Positions 33,213-44,259 of a stretch of DNA of 64,000 nt are shown piece after piece (the first letter of the stretch is position 1; each line of letters begins with the position of its first letter). The stretch is taken from assembly GCF_046845755.1 (NCBI RefSeq), contig NZ_CP177357.1, forward strand, positions 3,534,001-3,598,000, written 5' to 3'. The notes below the pieces were generated by a model, which saw only the letters and a list, made by a program, of their open reading frames with translations, made no database searches and was not told the DNA's origin. The translations under genes were made by a program, and so were the position numbers. Source of the stretch: Rubrivirga sp046845755 (lineage in GTDB: Bacteria; Bacteroidota; Rhodothermia; Rhodothermales; Rubricoccaceae).

Positions 33213-34370
33213 TCACGGTGCGGTGCGGGCTTCGGCCAGGGCCACGACGGCCTCGGCGATGGTAGCGGCGGCGTCGGGCCGGGCGATGGCGAGGGCGGCG
33301 TCCGCCATCTGGCGGCGGCGGTCGGCGTCGCGCAAGAGGGTCGGGATGGTGGCGTCGAACTGGCGGTCGAGGTCGGGCTCGCGGAGCAACACGGCCGCGC
33401 CGGCCTCGCTCAGCGCGAGCGCATTCTTGGTCTGGTGGTCGGCCGTCACGTTCGGGCTCGGCACGAGCACGGACGGCGTGCCGGTGACGGCGAGCTCCGA
33501 GCAGGTGATGGCGCCCGAGCGGCAGACCGCGAGGTCGGCGGCGGCGTACGCCAAGTCCATCCGGTCGAGGTACGGGACCAGGCGGAGGCGCGGGTGGTCC
33601 GGGACGGCCTCGCGAAGCGTGTCGTAGTAGCGCTTGCCGGCCGCCCAGATCACGAACGCGCGCTCGTCCGCAAGCACGCGGTCGAGGTTGAGCTTGAGGG
33701 CCCCGTTGATGGGCCCGGCGCCGAGCGAGCCGCCCATCGCCAGCAGCACGTGCGCGTCGGCGGGGATGTCCCAGTGCGCCCGTGCGTCGGCGGCGTCGAC
33801 GTCCACCAAGTCCTGGCGGACCGGGTTGCCGGAGATCGACGTCTCGGCGCCCTCGAAGTAAGGGACGGCGGCCTCGAACGCCAGGAAGACCTCGGACGCG
33901 CGGCCCGCCAGCAGCTTGTTGGTGGCCCCGGCGTACGCGTTCTGCTCCTGGAGCACGAGCGGGCGCCCGCGGAGCGAGCCGGCCAGCCCGACCGGCCCGC
34001 TCGCGTACCCGCCCGTGCCGACGACCACGTCGGGGTCGAAGGCGCCGACCAGCCGCCAGCTTTCCCACAGCCCCTTGACCAGCTTGAACGGAAACGCCAG
34101 GTTCTTGGCGATCGCGCCTGCGGACAGGCTCCGCTGGAAGCCGCTCACCGTGACGGCGCGGATCGGGTAGCCCGCCTTGGGGACGGCCTCCCACTCCATC
34201 CGGTCGCGCGTGCCCGCGAACGCGATCGCCGCCTCGGGCCGGAGCGTGCGGACGGCGTCGGCGATCGCGATCGCCGGGTAGACGTGCCCGCCCGTCCCGC
34301 CGCACGCGAACAGCACGCGGGGCGTCCCCGAGGGGAGGCTGGCGGGAGTCGTGGAGGGGGTGTCGGTCAC
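33213..34370 (-). CDS. murG: UDP-GlcNAc:lipid I N-acetylglucosaminyltransferase
   Basis: The 385-residue GT28 enzyme makes lipid II on the inner face of the membrane. It shows the N-terminal glycine-rich loop FACGGTGGHVYPAIAIAD, a second loop VGTGGYASGPVGLAG, the acceptor region LQEQNAYAGATNKLLA and the donor-site loop CRSGAITCSELAVTGTPS, here given as CRSGAITCSELAV. The preceding gene is ftsW and the next is murC. The start is the ATG at 34370. Confidence 0.97.
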   Translation of the reverse strand: MTDTPSTTPASLPSGTPRVLFACGGTGGHVYPAIAIADAVRTLRPEAAIAFAGTRDRMEWEAVPKAGYPIRAVTVSGFQRSLSAGAIAKNLAFPFKLVKGLWESWRLVGAFDPDVVVGTGGYASGPVGLAGSLRGRPLVLQEQNAYAGATNKLLAGRASEVFLAFEAAVPYFEGAETSISGNPVRQDLVDVDAADARAHWDIPADAHVLLAMGGSLGAGPINGALKLNLDRVLADERAFVIWAAGKRYYDTLREAVPDHPRLRLVPYLDRMDLAYAAADLAVCRSGAITCSELAVTGTPSVLVPSPNVTADHQTKNALALSEAGAAVLLREPDLDRQFDATIPTLLRDADRRRQMADAALAIARPDAAATIAEAVVALAEARTAP

Positions 34371-34442
34371 GGGGAGGCGGAGGAGGTCGGTCGTGCGTGG
34401 AGCTCGGTAGGGACACGCCGGCGGTGTGTCCGTCCGAAGGGG

Positions 34443-35588
34443 TCAATCAGAGGAGGTGGCGTGGCGGGAGACGTTGAGCAACACGCCGACCATGGCGCCG
34501 GTCGCCAGCATCGAGGTGCCGCCGTAGCTGACGAACGGCATCGCCAGCCCGGTCACCGGGAGCAGCCCGCACGTCACCATCGCGTTGACGAAGCCGCCGA
34601 GCACGACGGCCGTCGTCAGGCCCGTCGCCAAGAACAGGCCGAGGGGGTCGGGGGCGCCACGAGCGACGCGAAGGTATCCACGTCCCAAAATCCATACAAA
34701 TACGAAAAGCACAACAAGCGCTCCGATCAGCCCATACTCCTCGGCGATGATGGCCAGGATGAAGTCGTTGTAGGGCGCCGGCAGGAAGTCGCGCTGGACG
34801 CTCTTGCCCGGCCCGACGCCCGTCAGCCCGCCCATCGCGATCGCGATCCGCGCCTGGTCGGCCTGGTAGTTCTCGTCCTGGCCGGTGATGGCCACGGACT
34901 CGTTGTTGGAGGCGAACATCTCGATGCCCGTCCACGCCTCCAGCCGCGCCGCCCGCTGCGGGCTCGAGGCCAGGAAGCCGACCGCGAGGACGGCGCCGAC
35001 CAGCCCGACCGCCACCATGTGGAGCACCCGGACGCGGCCGACGAACAGCATCACGCCCATCGTCGCCGACAGCACGGCGGCCGTCGACAGGTCCTCCATC
35101 CCGATCAACAGGACGGTCGGGGCGATCCAGACCAGGAGCGGGACGAAGCCGCGCGCAAAGTCCGAGATGTAGTCCTGCTTGCGCGAGAGCAGCACGGCCA
35201 CGTGGAGGATCAGCGCCACCTTGGCGAGGTCTGAGGGCTGGAACGAGATCGGGCCCAGCTCGAGCCAGCGCTGCGCGCCGTTCGTGACCGCCCCGAGCGC
35301 CTGGACGGCGACGAGCAGCCCCAGCGACAGCACGAGCCCGATCTTCGACAGCTTCGCCAGCCACCGGTAGTTGACCAGCGACAGCGCGCCGGCCACGCCG
35401 AGCGCCAGCCCGACCCGGAGGAGGTGCCGGAACAGGAACGCCTCGGTGTCGCCGCCCGACTTCGTCTCGGCCAGGAACGACACGGCCGAGTACACGGCCA
35501 GCGTCCCGGCCGCGCTGAGCGCGAGGACGGCCCAGATCACGGCCCGGTCGGCCGGGCGGCGAGGCAGGGTAGCGGTGGCGGTGGACAT
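34443..35588 (-). CDS. ftsW: Lipid II polymerase/division protein FtsW
   Basis: The 381-residue SEDS membrane protein has ten hydrophobic segments. It carries GPISFQPSDLAKVALI, the periplasmic segment DENYQADQARIAIAMGG, and the C-terminal LPVTGLAMPFVSYGGTSML that marks the SEDS family. With the class B PBP FtsI it polymerises septal peptidoglycan. The ATG at 35588 directly follows a quasi-palindromic element; the frame is open upstream through that element but is not protein-like. Confidence 0.95.
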   Translation of the reverse strand: MSTATATLPRRPADRAVIWAVLALSAAGTLAVYSAVSFLAETKSGGDTEAFLFRHLLRVGLALGVAGALSLVNYRWLAKLSKIGLVLSLGLLVAVQALGAVTNGAQRWLELGPISFQPSDLAKVALILHVAVLLSRKQDYISDFARGFVPLLVWIAPTVLLIGMEDLSTAAVLSATMGVMLFVGRVRVLHMVAVGLVGAVLAVGFLASSPQRAARLEAWTGIEMFASNNESVAITGQDENYQADQARIAIAMGGLTGVGPGKSVQRDFLPAPYNDFILAIIAEEYGLIGALVVLFVFVWILGRGYLRVARGAPDPLGLFLATGLTTAVVLGGFVNAMVTCGLLPVTGLAMPFVSYGGTSMLATGAMVGVLLNVSRHATSSD

Positions 35589-35589
35589 T

Positions 35590-35656
35590 GCGTGATGCGT
35601 AAGGAGTGATGCGTGAGGGTGCTCGTGACGAGTCACGGATCACGCATCACGAATCA
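35590..35656. repeat. Quasi-palindromic repeat element between murD and ftsW
   Basis: The left arm contains GCGTGATGCGT and AGTGATGCGTGAGG, the right arm CACGGATCACGCATCACG. A perfect 10-bp pair joins 35591-35600 to 35642-35651. The arms are built from degenerate 7-9 nt repeats around GTGATGC. The murD stop codon (35654-35656) lies at the outer edge of one arm. Confidence 0.6.
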
Positions 35657-37117
35657 GAGAGCGTGAACGAGGCGCTTGAAGGTGTCGCCGCGGTCCTCGT
35701 AGTTGTCGAACATGTCGAACGAGGCGCAGGCGGGGCTGAGCAGGACGGTGTCGCCGGGCTCGGCCATGAGCTGGGCGTACTGGATGGCCTCCTCCATGGA
35801 GTCGGCACGCGCGGTCTTGTCGGTGTGCGGGCCCAGCTCGGCCTCGACGGCCTCGGCGCCCTCGCCGATGGCCACGATGCCCTTGACCTTCTCGGCGACG
35901 AGCCGCTGGAGCGGGCCGTAGTCGTTGCCCTTGTCGCGGCCGCCCGCGATCAGGACCACGTTCGCGCCGTCGTGGGCGGGGAAGCTCTCGAGCGCGTACC
36001 AGACCGCGTTGACGTTCGTCGCCTTCGAGTCGTTGACGAACGTGACGCCGCCGACCGTCCGGACGGTCTCGAGCCGGTGCGGGACGCCCTCGAACGACGT
36101 CAGGCTCTCGCGCACGACGTCGCTCCGGATCTCCATCGCGCGCGCGACGATCGCCGAGGCGAGCGAGTTGTACAGGTTGTGACGCCCTCGGAGCGCCAGG
36201 TCGGTGGTGGACATGAGGTCCTCTTCGGAAGGGGGGGACGCGCCGGGGGAGCCGGCGCCGGGGAGGGCCAGGACGATGCGGCCGTCGCGGACGAAGGCAC
36301 CGGGCGCGAGCTCCTGCTCGATCGAGAAGCCGATCGGGGTGAGCTCGCGCTCGGCGGCGAGGGCGCGGACGTGCTCGCGGACGAGCGGGTCGTCGTGGTT
36401 GTAGACCAGCCAGTCGCCCGGCTGCAGGTTGTCGAACAGGCGGAACTTGGCGGCCGCGTACCGCTCGAGCTCGCCGTTGTAGCGGTCGAGGTGGTCGGGC
36501 GTGACGTTGAGCAGCACGGCGACCGTCGGCCGGAACGTGGCGACGTGGTCGAGCTGGAAGCTGGAGACCTCGAGGACCGCCGCCGTGTCGGCGTCGAGGT
36601 CGTCGACGTAGTCGGAAAAGGCGTAGCCGATGTTGCCGGCGACGACGTGAGCACGGCCCGCCGTCTCGAAGACGTGGGCGACGAGCGTCGTCGTGGTCGT
36701 CTTGCCGTTCGAGCCGGTGACGGCGACGATCGGCGCCTGGCAGAACCAGCTGGCGACCTCGATCTCGGAGTAGACGGGCACCTTCTGGCGGAGCGCGGTC
36801 TGGACGAGGTTCGTCGTGCTCGGCACGCCGGGGCTGACGGCGAGCCAGTCGGCGTCGAGCGCGCGGGCCGTGTGGCCGCCGAACTCGGACGCGACGCCGT
36901 CGCGCTCCAGCGCTTCGGCCACGCCGGGCTCGGCGGCGCCGTGGTCGGAGAGGAACACGTCGGCGCCGTGGCGCTGGAGCAGGCGGGCGACCGACAGGCC
37001 CGACCGCGCGCCGCCGACGACGGTCACGCGCGCGCCGTCCACGGCCGCGCGCAGCGCGTCCGCCGAGGCGGGCGCGTCGGGCCGGACGGGCGGGAGATGG
37101 AGCTCGCTCACCGTCAT
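35654..37117 (-). CDS. murD: UDP-N-acetylmuramoylalanine--D-glutamate ligase
   Basis: The 487-residue enzyme adds D-Glu to the peptidoglycan precursor. It shows the N-terminal TVVGGARSGLSVARLL, the ATP loop VTGSNGKTTTTTLV, the central NVTPDHLDRYNGELERYAAAK region (NVTPDHLDRY) and the C-terminal FVNDSKATNVNAV and IAGGRDKGNDYGPL motifs. Its ATG overlaps the mraY stop (ATGA), indicating coupled translation. Confidence 0.97.
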   Translation of the reverse strand: MTVSELHLPPVRPDAPASADALRAAVDGARVTVVGGARSGLSVARLLQRHGADVFLSDHGAAEPGVAEALERDGVASEFGGHTARALDADWLAVSPGVPSTTNLVQTALRQKVPVYSEIEVASWFCQAPIVAVTGSNGKTTTTTLVAHVFETAGRAHVVAGNIGYAFSDYVDDLDADTAAVLEVSSFQLDHVATFRPTVAVLLNVTPDHLDRYNGELERYAAAKFRLFDNLQPGDWLVYNHDDPLVREHVRALAAERELTPIGFSIEQELAPGAFVRDGRIVLALPGAGSPGASPPSEEDLMSTTDLALRGRHNLYNSLASAIVARAMEIRSDVVRESLTSFEGVPHRLETVRTVGGVTFVNDSKATNVNAVWYALESFPAHDGANVVLIAGGRDKGNDYGPLQRLVAEKVKGIVAIGEGAEAVEAELGPHTDKTARADSMEEAIQYAQLMAEPGDTVLLSPACASFDMFDNYEDRGDTFKRLVHAL

Positions 37118-38271
37118 CGGACCCGGAACAGGAACATGGCCAGGATCGACAGCAGCGCCGTCACGATCCAGAACCGGATCACGATCTTCGACTCGTGGAC
37201 GCCGAGCGCCTCGTAGTGGTGGTGCAGCGGCGCCATCCGGAAGACGCGCCGGCCCTCGCCGTACTTCTTCTTGGTGTACTTGAACCAGAGGGTCTGGATG
37301 ATCACCGAGAGCGTCTCGGCGAAAAAGATGGCCCCGATGACCGGGAGGTAGAGCTCCTTCTTGATCAGGATCGCGAGCGTGCCGATCCCGGCGCCGAGCG
37401 CGAGGGAGCCGGTGTCGCCCATGAAGACCTGGGCCGGATACCCGTTGTACCACAGGAACCCGAAGCACGCCGCCGCCAGCGCCGCGCCGAAGATGACGAG
37501 CTCGCCCGTGCCCGGCAGGTACACGTCGTTGACGAACTCGGCCAGGTTGACATTCCCCGTCACGTACGTCATCCCGACGATCGCCAGCATGGCGAAGGCG
37601 GCCGTCCCGGCCGTCAGCCCGTCGAGCCCGTCGGTCAGGTTGACCGCGTTCGAGACGCCCGTCAGGATGAACGTCACGACGGGGATGTAGATGAGCCAGC
37701 CGAGCTCGAACCCGACGAGTGGCGACAGGAAGTCGTAGTCGAACCCGCCGTCGGGGATGAACGGGAGCGAGGTGAACGTGTCGGAGATGCCCTCGTCGGG
37801 CAGCACGAACACGATGAGCAGCGCCACGATGACGCCGAGCGAGAGCTGGCCCGCCAGCTTGATCTTGGGTGCGATCCCCTCCTTGTCCTGCTTGACCGTC
37901 TTGATGTAGTCGTCGGCAAAGCCGAAGGCGCCCATCCACAGCGTGGCGACCAGCGCGATCCACACGTAGAGGTTGGTCAGATCGCCCCACGCGAGCACGC
38001 CGACGGCGAGCGCCAGCAGCAGGATGATGCCGCCCATCGTGGGCGTGCCCGCCTTGTGGGCGTGGCTGACGGCGCCGGCGTCCTCGCCCTCGCGGATGGT
38101 CTCGCCGATCTGGCGGGACCGCAGCGCGCGGATGATCTTTTTGCCGGCGAACAGCGCCACGAGCAGGGCCGTCCCGGCGGCGAGCCCGGCGCGGACGGTC
38201 AGGAACTGGAAGACCTGGAAGCCGGGGGGCTGGTAGGTCTGTTCGATCCACTGGAAGAGATGGTAGAGCAC
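37114..38271 (-). CDS. mraY: Phospho-N-acetylmuramoyl-pentapeptide transferase
   Basis: The 385-residue membrane enzyme makes lipid I. It has about ten transmembrane helices and the family motifs KAGTPTMGGIILL, FADDYIKTVKQDKEGI, NLTDGLDGLTAGTAA, GDTGSLALGAGIGTLA and the HHHYE motif (MAPLHHHYEALGV). The start is a GTG at 38271 directly after the murE TAA; the predicted N-terminus MLYHLFQWIEQ matches the usual MraY beginning. There is no murF between murE and mraY. Confidence 0.97.
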   Translation of the reverse strand: MLYHLFQWIEQTYQPPGFQVFQFLTVRAGLAAGTALLVALFAGKKIIRALRSRQIGETIREGEDAGAVSHAHKAGTPTMGGIILLLALAVGVLAWGDLTNLYVWIALVATLWMGAFGFADDYIKTVKQDKEGIAPKIKLAGQLSLGVIVALLIVFVLPDEGISDTFTSLPFIPDGGFDYDFLSPLVGFELGWLIYIPVVTFILTGVSNAVNLTDGLDGLTAGTAAFAMLAIVGMTYVTGNVNLAEFVNDVYLPGTGELVIFGAALAAACFGFLWYNGYPAQVFMGDTGSLALGAGIGTLAILIKKELYLPVIGAIFFAETLSVIIQTLWFKYTKKKYGEGRRVFRMAPLHHHYEALGVHESKIVIRFWIVTALLSILAMFLFRVR

Positions 38272-39830
<1,559 letters not shown>

Positions 39831-39834
<4 letters not shown>

Positions 39835-41993
39835 CGGGCCTGTGCGGTGAGCGCGACCGAGCCGGGCAGCGGGCCGCCGGCGGCGACGGACTGACGGCGG
39901 ATGACGCCGCGCCCGGAGACGCGGGGCTCGACGCCGAGCGAGCGGAGCCACGCGACGGCCTGGCGCACGCTCCGACCACGGAGGTCGGGCATCACGCCGA
40001 CCGGCGCGTCGTCGGCGTCATCGAGGCGGACCGCTGTGCGGAGCGCGAGCGAGTCGCCCCTCGTCTGGCGGCTGGCGACGGCGCGCCACGGCTGGTCGTC
40101 GTCGAACCGGACGCGCAGGCCCTCGGCGCGGACGCGATGCGCGGCGAGCGTGGCCGGGATCCCGGACACGTCGGGCACGAGCCCGCCCCGGCGCTCGGCC
40201 AGGATGCCGGACGGCGCGACGCGCTCGGCGATCGTCGGGAAGGTGCCGATCCAGCGGCGCGCCGTGGCGCCGAAGATGGGCGCGGCGACGGTCCCGCCGC
40301 CGTAGCCGTTCTGCGGGCGGTCGAGCACGATCGCCAGGACGACCTCGGGGTCTTCAGCGGGGAACATGCCGACGAACGAGGAGCGGTACGAGTCGGAGTA
40401 GCCGCCGGCGGAGGCGCGCCGGGCGGTGCCCGTCTTGCCCGCCACGCGGAGCCCGGCGACGGCCGCGCGCGTGCCGGTCCCGCCCTCGGCGATCACGCCC
40501 TCGAAGGCGGGCAGTAGACGCGCAGCGGTCTCGGCGTGGAAGGCGCGGCGGACCGAGTCCTGGCGGGCGCGCCACGTGGTCCGGCCGGTCGTCGGGTCGC
40601 GGCGCTCGGCGACGACGTAGGGGCGCACGAGCAAGCCGCCGTTCGCCAGCGCCGAGTACGCGACGGCCAGCTGGAGCGGCGTCACCTCGACGGCGTAGCC
40701 GCGGCTGATGGACGTGAGCGTCGTCCCATCCCAGTCCTCGGGGCGCGCGAGCGAGCCGGCGACCTCGCCGGGCAGGTCGACAAATGTGGGCTGGCCGAAG
40801 CCGAGGTCGCGCGCGGCCTGGTACATCGGGCCCTGGCCCATCCGCTCGGCGGCCTCGGCCATCGCGATGTTCGACGACTTGGCGATCGCCTCGGCGAACG
40901 TGATCCGCCCGTAGCCGCGCGCGTCCTGGACGGTCCGGCCGTGGATGACGCGCCAGCCCTCACCCGTGTCGAAGACATCGCCCACGTCGACGGCCCCGCT
41001 CTCGAGCGCCGCCACGGCGGTGACGAGCTTGAACGTCGAGCCCGGCTCGATGCGGTCGACGACGGCGTGGTTGCGGCGCGTGCCGACGGCGTAGTCGCCG
41101 GCCCGGTTGGGGTCATACGTCGGGACGTTCGCCATGGCGAGGACGGCGCCCGTCGTGGGGTCGAGGGCGACGGCCGTGCCCCACGTCGCGCCCGCCTCGG
41201 CGACGCCACGCGCGAGCTCCTCCTCGAGAATGGCCTGACGCACCAAGTCGATCGTCAGCACCACGTTGTCGCCGTGGCGGGGCTCCACGCGCGTCCCGCC
41301 GACGACGGCCTTCAGGGCGCCGCGCGCGTTCCGCTGGACGGCCTGGCGGCCGGGCGTCCCCTGCAGCGCCTCGTCGAGCGCCAGCTCCAGCCCGGCGACG
41401 CCGCGGAGGTCGCTCGTGACGTGGCCGAGCACATGGGCGGCGCGCGCGCCGTAGTTGTAGCGGCGCTGGTAGGTCGCGTCGACGAGCAGGCCGCGGAAGT
41501 CGCCGGCGTCGAGGGCCTCCTTGCCCGGTTCGTCGAGGTCGCGGACGAGCACGACGTACTGGCGGCTGGCGCGGTCGCGGACGGTCGCGCGGAAGTGCGC
41601 CGCGCCCCGACCGGTGACCCGGCCGAGCGTGGCGTACAGCTCGTCGGCGCGCGCGTCGAAGCCGGCGACGGTCGGGTCGGCGGCGACCACGAACCGCGCC
41701 GTGTTGACGGCGAGCGCCCGGCCCCGGCGGTCCAGGATGGCCCCGCGCTGGGCGGCCAGCTCGATCACGCTCTCCGACTGCCGCGCGCCCTGGGCACGAA
41801 GCTCCTCGCCCTCGTCGAAGTGGATCCGCACGAGCTGCACCGCGACGAGCACAGGCAGCACGAGGAGGGCCACGAAGACGACGTAGAGCCGGCTGAGAAT
41901 GGAGTCGCGAGCGGGAATGACGAGTGAGGAGTAAAGGGTGATGAGTGATGAGCGGGGAGTCGGATGGCGGTCGGGGACGGGCGGACAGCCCAT
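39831..41993 (-). CDS. ftsI: Division-specific penicillin-binding protein (class B) with PASTA domains
   Basis: About 720 residues: one transmembrane helix (LYVVFVALLVLPVLVAVQ), a dimerisation domain, a transpeptidase domain with Ser319 in EPGSTFKLV, the SSN motif (AKSSNIAM) and the KTG motif (VAGKTGTAR), and two PASTA repeats (GLVPDVSGIPATLA and GVMPDLRGRSVRQA). The start is uncertain. The first ATG (41993) makes 25-28 N-terminal residues from a quasi-palindromic element, while the natural-looking N-terminus IPARDSILSRLYVVF begins at an ATT (41918), a rare start codon. It cross-links septal wall with FtsW. Confidence 0.92.
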
Positions 41994-42020
41994 CACCCCT
42001 TACCCGTCACTCATCACCCA
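41916..42020. repeat. Quasi-palindromic repeat element between ftsL and ftsI
   Basis: The left arm has GACGAGTGAGGAG and GGGTGATGAGTGATGAG; the right arm has CATCACCCCTTACCC and GTCACTCATCACCC. A perfect 12-bp pair links GGGTGATGAGTG (41936-41947) to CACTCATCACCC (42008-42019). The same 12-mers form the arms of the element beside lexA. The ftsL stop codon (42007-42009) is within the right arm. Confidence 0.65.
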
Positions 42021-42507
42021 GCTTGATCGTGGGGCCGTAGGCGGCGCCCTCCTCGAGGCCGAGCGAGGCGGCGCGGGCCAGGACGGAGCGCGGGCCGATC
42101 ATGCGGTCCACGTCGCCCTGCAGGCGCTGGTGCGTCAGGCGGAGCCGCTCGTTGGCGCGGCGGGCGTCCTGGAGGTCGTCGAGCGTGGCACGCGTGGCGT
42201 AGGCGTGGCCGAGGAACAGCGTGAGCACGGCGCAGACCGCGAGCGTGAGGAGCCCGAACCGCAGGCTGGGGACGGCGTCGAGCGGCCGCGCGCGCCGCGC
42301 CTTCTTGGCGGCCACCTTGGTCGCCTTTTTGGCCCCGGCCGTCGCGCGCTTGGCGGACTTGGCCAGGCTCGACGGCTTGGTCTCGGGGAGGTCGGCCCAC
42401 GACGGCATCGACGTGCCGCTGCCCCGCCGCGCCTTCCGGGCGGACTGGCGCGACGACGGCGTGCGCCGGTCGGCCGTCTTCGACGAGTTCGGAGTCGCAG
42501 TGGGCAT
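42007..42507 (-). CDS. ftsL: FtsL-like division protein
   Basis: The 166-residue protein has a long, very basic N-terminal half (for example AKSAKRATAGAKKATKVAAK), one transmembrane helix (FGLLTLAVCAVLTLFLGHAY) and a short coiled coil (TLDDLQDARRANERLRLTHQ) with a final IGPRSVLARAASLGLEEG. This topology and the position between rsmH and ftsI identify FtsL despite low sequence conservation. Its last residues and stop are encoded within the repeat element. The start is the ATG at 42507. Confidence 0.8.
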   Translation of the reverse strand: MPTATPNSSKTADRRTPSSRQSARKARRGSGTSMPSWADLPETKPSSLAKSAKRATAGAKKATKVAAKKARRARPLDAVPSLRFGLLTLAVCAVLTLFLGHAYATRATLDDLQDARRANERLRLTHQRLQGDVDRMIGPRSVLARAASLGLEEGAAYGPTIKLGDE

Positions 42508-42568
42508 GGGCAAAAAGGGCGAGGCCCGGAGGCGAGGGCGGCGAGGCCGGACAGGCCGCGCGCACCGC

Positions 42569-43663
42569 TCACGCCTCCGGGCGTCGCTCGGGGATGTGGG
42601 GGGACTGCTTTTCGGCGACGCGGAGCCGAGCGCTCCGAGACCGAGGGTTCGCCTCGGTCTCGGAGGCTCCGGCCACCACGGCCCGGCGCGTTACGGCGCG
42701 CCACGGCGTGATCGGGTTGCCGAAATGATCTTTCTCGACCTGGCTCGTGAACCGGCCGGTCTTGAGGAACTGCTTGGCCCGGCGGTCCTCCAGGCTGTGG
42801 TACGACATGACCGCCAGCCGCCCGCCGAGCGCGAGCACGTCGAGCGACGCCGGGAGCGCGCGCTCCAGCACGTCCAGCTCGCCGTTGACGGCGATCCGCA
42901 GGGCCTGGAACACGCGCGCCAGCGACTTGAGCTCGTCGCGGTTGGGGACCGCGCTTCGGACGGCGTCGGCCAGCTCGGCCGTCGTCGTCGGCGCGGCGGC
43001 CTTGATGCTCCGGGCGATGGCGCGCGAGCGGCGCTCCTCGCCGTACGCATAGATGACGTCGGCCAGGTCGTCGTCGCCGAGGCGGGCGACGAGCTCGGCG
43101 GCGGTTTCGCCATGAGCGGCCATCCGCATGTCGAGCGGGCCGTCCTGCCCGTACGCGAAGCCGCGGGGCGCCGCGTCGAGCTGGCGGCTGCTGACGCCGA
43201 GGTCGAGGAGCACGCCGATCGCCGGGCGGCCGTGCATCGGGCCGAGGCCAGCGTCTGCGAGGAGGCGGGCGATGTCGGCGAAGTTGCCCTCGAGGGCGAC
43301 GAACCGGCCGGCCGCCTCGGCGTCGGCCAGGCGGGCGCGGGCGGTCGCCAGCGCCTCGGGGTCCTGGTCGATCCCGACGACGAGGGCGTCGGAGCCGAGC
43401 GCGTCGAGCAAGGCCGCCGCGTGGCCGCCGCCACCGAGCGTGCCGTCGACGTAGAGGCCGGCGGGGTCGGTGATCAAGAGGTCCAGCGTCTCGGCCGCCA
43501 GGACCGGGGCGTGGTAGGCCGTCGCGTAGTGGAGCGCATCCAGCCCGCCGCCTCCCTGCGCGCTCGCCGCGCCCACGTCGGAGCCGAGGCCGACGCCGAG
43601 GGCGTCGGCGCGGTCGGCGCGGCGTGGGCGGCGGGAGCGGGGCATAGGGAGGGCGGCGGTCAT
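42569..43663 (-). CDS. rsmH: 16S rRNA (cytosine(1402)-N(4))-methyltransferase
   Basis: The 364-residue SAM-dependent enzyme modifies C1402 of 16S rRNA. It shows YHAPVLAAETLDLL, the SAM loop YVDGTLGGGGHAAALL, the LDLGVSSRQLD block, DMRM and the late SYHSLEDRRAKQFLK motif. The first 18-25 residues are Arg-rich and Gly-rich and not typical, so the start may be the inner ATG at 43645 or a later one. It follows mraZ as in most dcw clusters. Confidence 0.96.
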   Translation of the reverse strand: MTAALPMPRSRRPRRADRADALGVGLGSDVGAASAQGGGGLDALHYATAYHAPVLAAETLDLLITDPAGLYVDGTLGGGGHAAALLDALGSDALVVGIDQDPEALATARARLADAEAAGRFVALEGNFADIARLLADAGLGPMHGRPAIGVLLDLGVSSRQLDAAPRGFAYGQDGPLDMRMAAHGETAAELVARLGDDDLADVIYAYGEERRSRAIARSIKAAAPTTTAELADAVRSAVPNRDELKSLARVFQALRIAVNGELDVLERALPASLDVLALGGRLAVMSYHSLEDRRAKQFLKTGRFTSQVEKDHFGNPITPWRAVTRRAVVAGASETEANPRSRSARLRVAEKQSPHIPERRPEA

Positions 43664-43688
43664 GGACGCGGGTGGGATCTCCGGGGGG

Positions 43689-44141
43689 TTAGATCCCGCC
43701 CATCACTCGCTCGGCGAGCGTCTCGTAGGACTCGGTCTGGTCGTTGAGGTGGGCCTCGAACACGGCGGGGTCCCAGACCTCGATGCGGTCGAGCGCGCCG
43801 ATCGCGAGCGCCTTGGTGCCGGGCTGGAGGCCGGCGAACTCGACGAGCGGCTTGGGCAGCGCGATGCGGCCCTGGCTGTCCATCGTCAGCTCCTCGGCCC
43901 AGCGGAAGATGGTCCGCACGAAGGCGCGGGCCTCGGGGTCGAACTGGTTGAGCTGGCCGACGGCGGTCTCGATCTCCTCCCACGCGTCGAGCGGGTAGAG
44001 GAAGACGCAGTTCTCCAACCCCCTCGTCGCCACGAACGTCTCCTTGGCGGCCGGGCTCAGCGACCGGCGCATCTTGGCCGGGACGGGCATGCGGCCCTTC
44101 CCGTCGATTGAGTTCTCCGCTTGTCCTTTAAAGCCGGCCAT
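43689..44141 (-). CDS. mraZ: Transcriptional regulator MraZ
   Basis: The 150-residue protein has two AbrB-like halves: AENSIDGKGRMPVPAKMR and LTMDSQGRIALPKPLVEF, each with the DxxGR motif that contacts DNA. It heads the dcw cluster and usually represses it by binding repeats of TGGGN upstream. Four such repeats are present at 44192-44227. The ATG at 44141 is the natural start; upstream frame is non-coding. Confidence 0.97.
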   Translation of the reverse strand: MAGFKGQAENSIDGKGRMPVPAKMRRSLSPAAKETFVATRGLENCVFLYPLDAWEEIETAVGQLNQFDPEARAFVRTIFRWAEELTMDSQGRIALPKPLVEFAGLQPGTKALAIGALDRIEVWDPAVFEAHLNDQTESYETLAERVMGGI

Positions 44142-44191
44142 GGCCGGTTGGGGGTGTGAGGCAGGGGAGCCGCCAGGCCGTGAGGACGATT

Positions 44192-44227
44192 CCCCACTTT
44201 TCCCCACTGCTCCCCCAAAGTACCCCA
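44192..44227 (-). promoter_or_regulatory. MraZ box: four TGGGG repeats
   Basis: On the minus strand four TGGGG pentamers occur with spacers of 5, 6 and 5 nt (plus-strand CCCCA at 44192-44196, 44202-44206, 44213-44217 and 44223-44227). This fits the known MraZ operator of TGGGN repeats at 10-bp intervals and lies 51 nt upstream of mraZ. Confidence 0.8.
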
Positions 44228-44259
44228 CCCCCTCAAAAAAGCCCGAAATGGCCGCTTCT

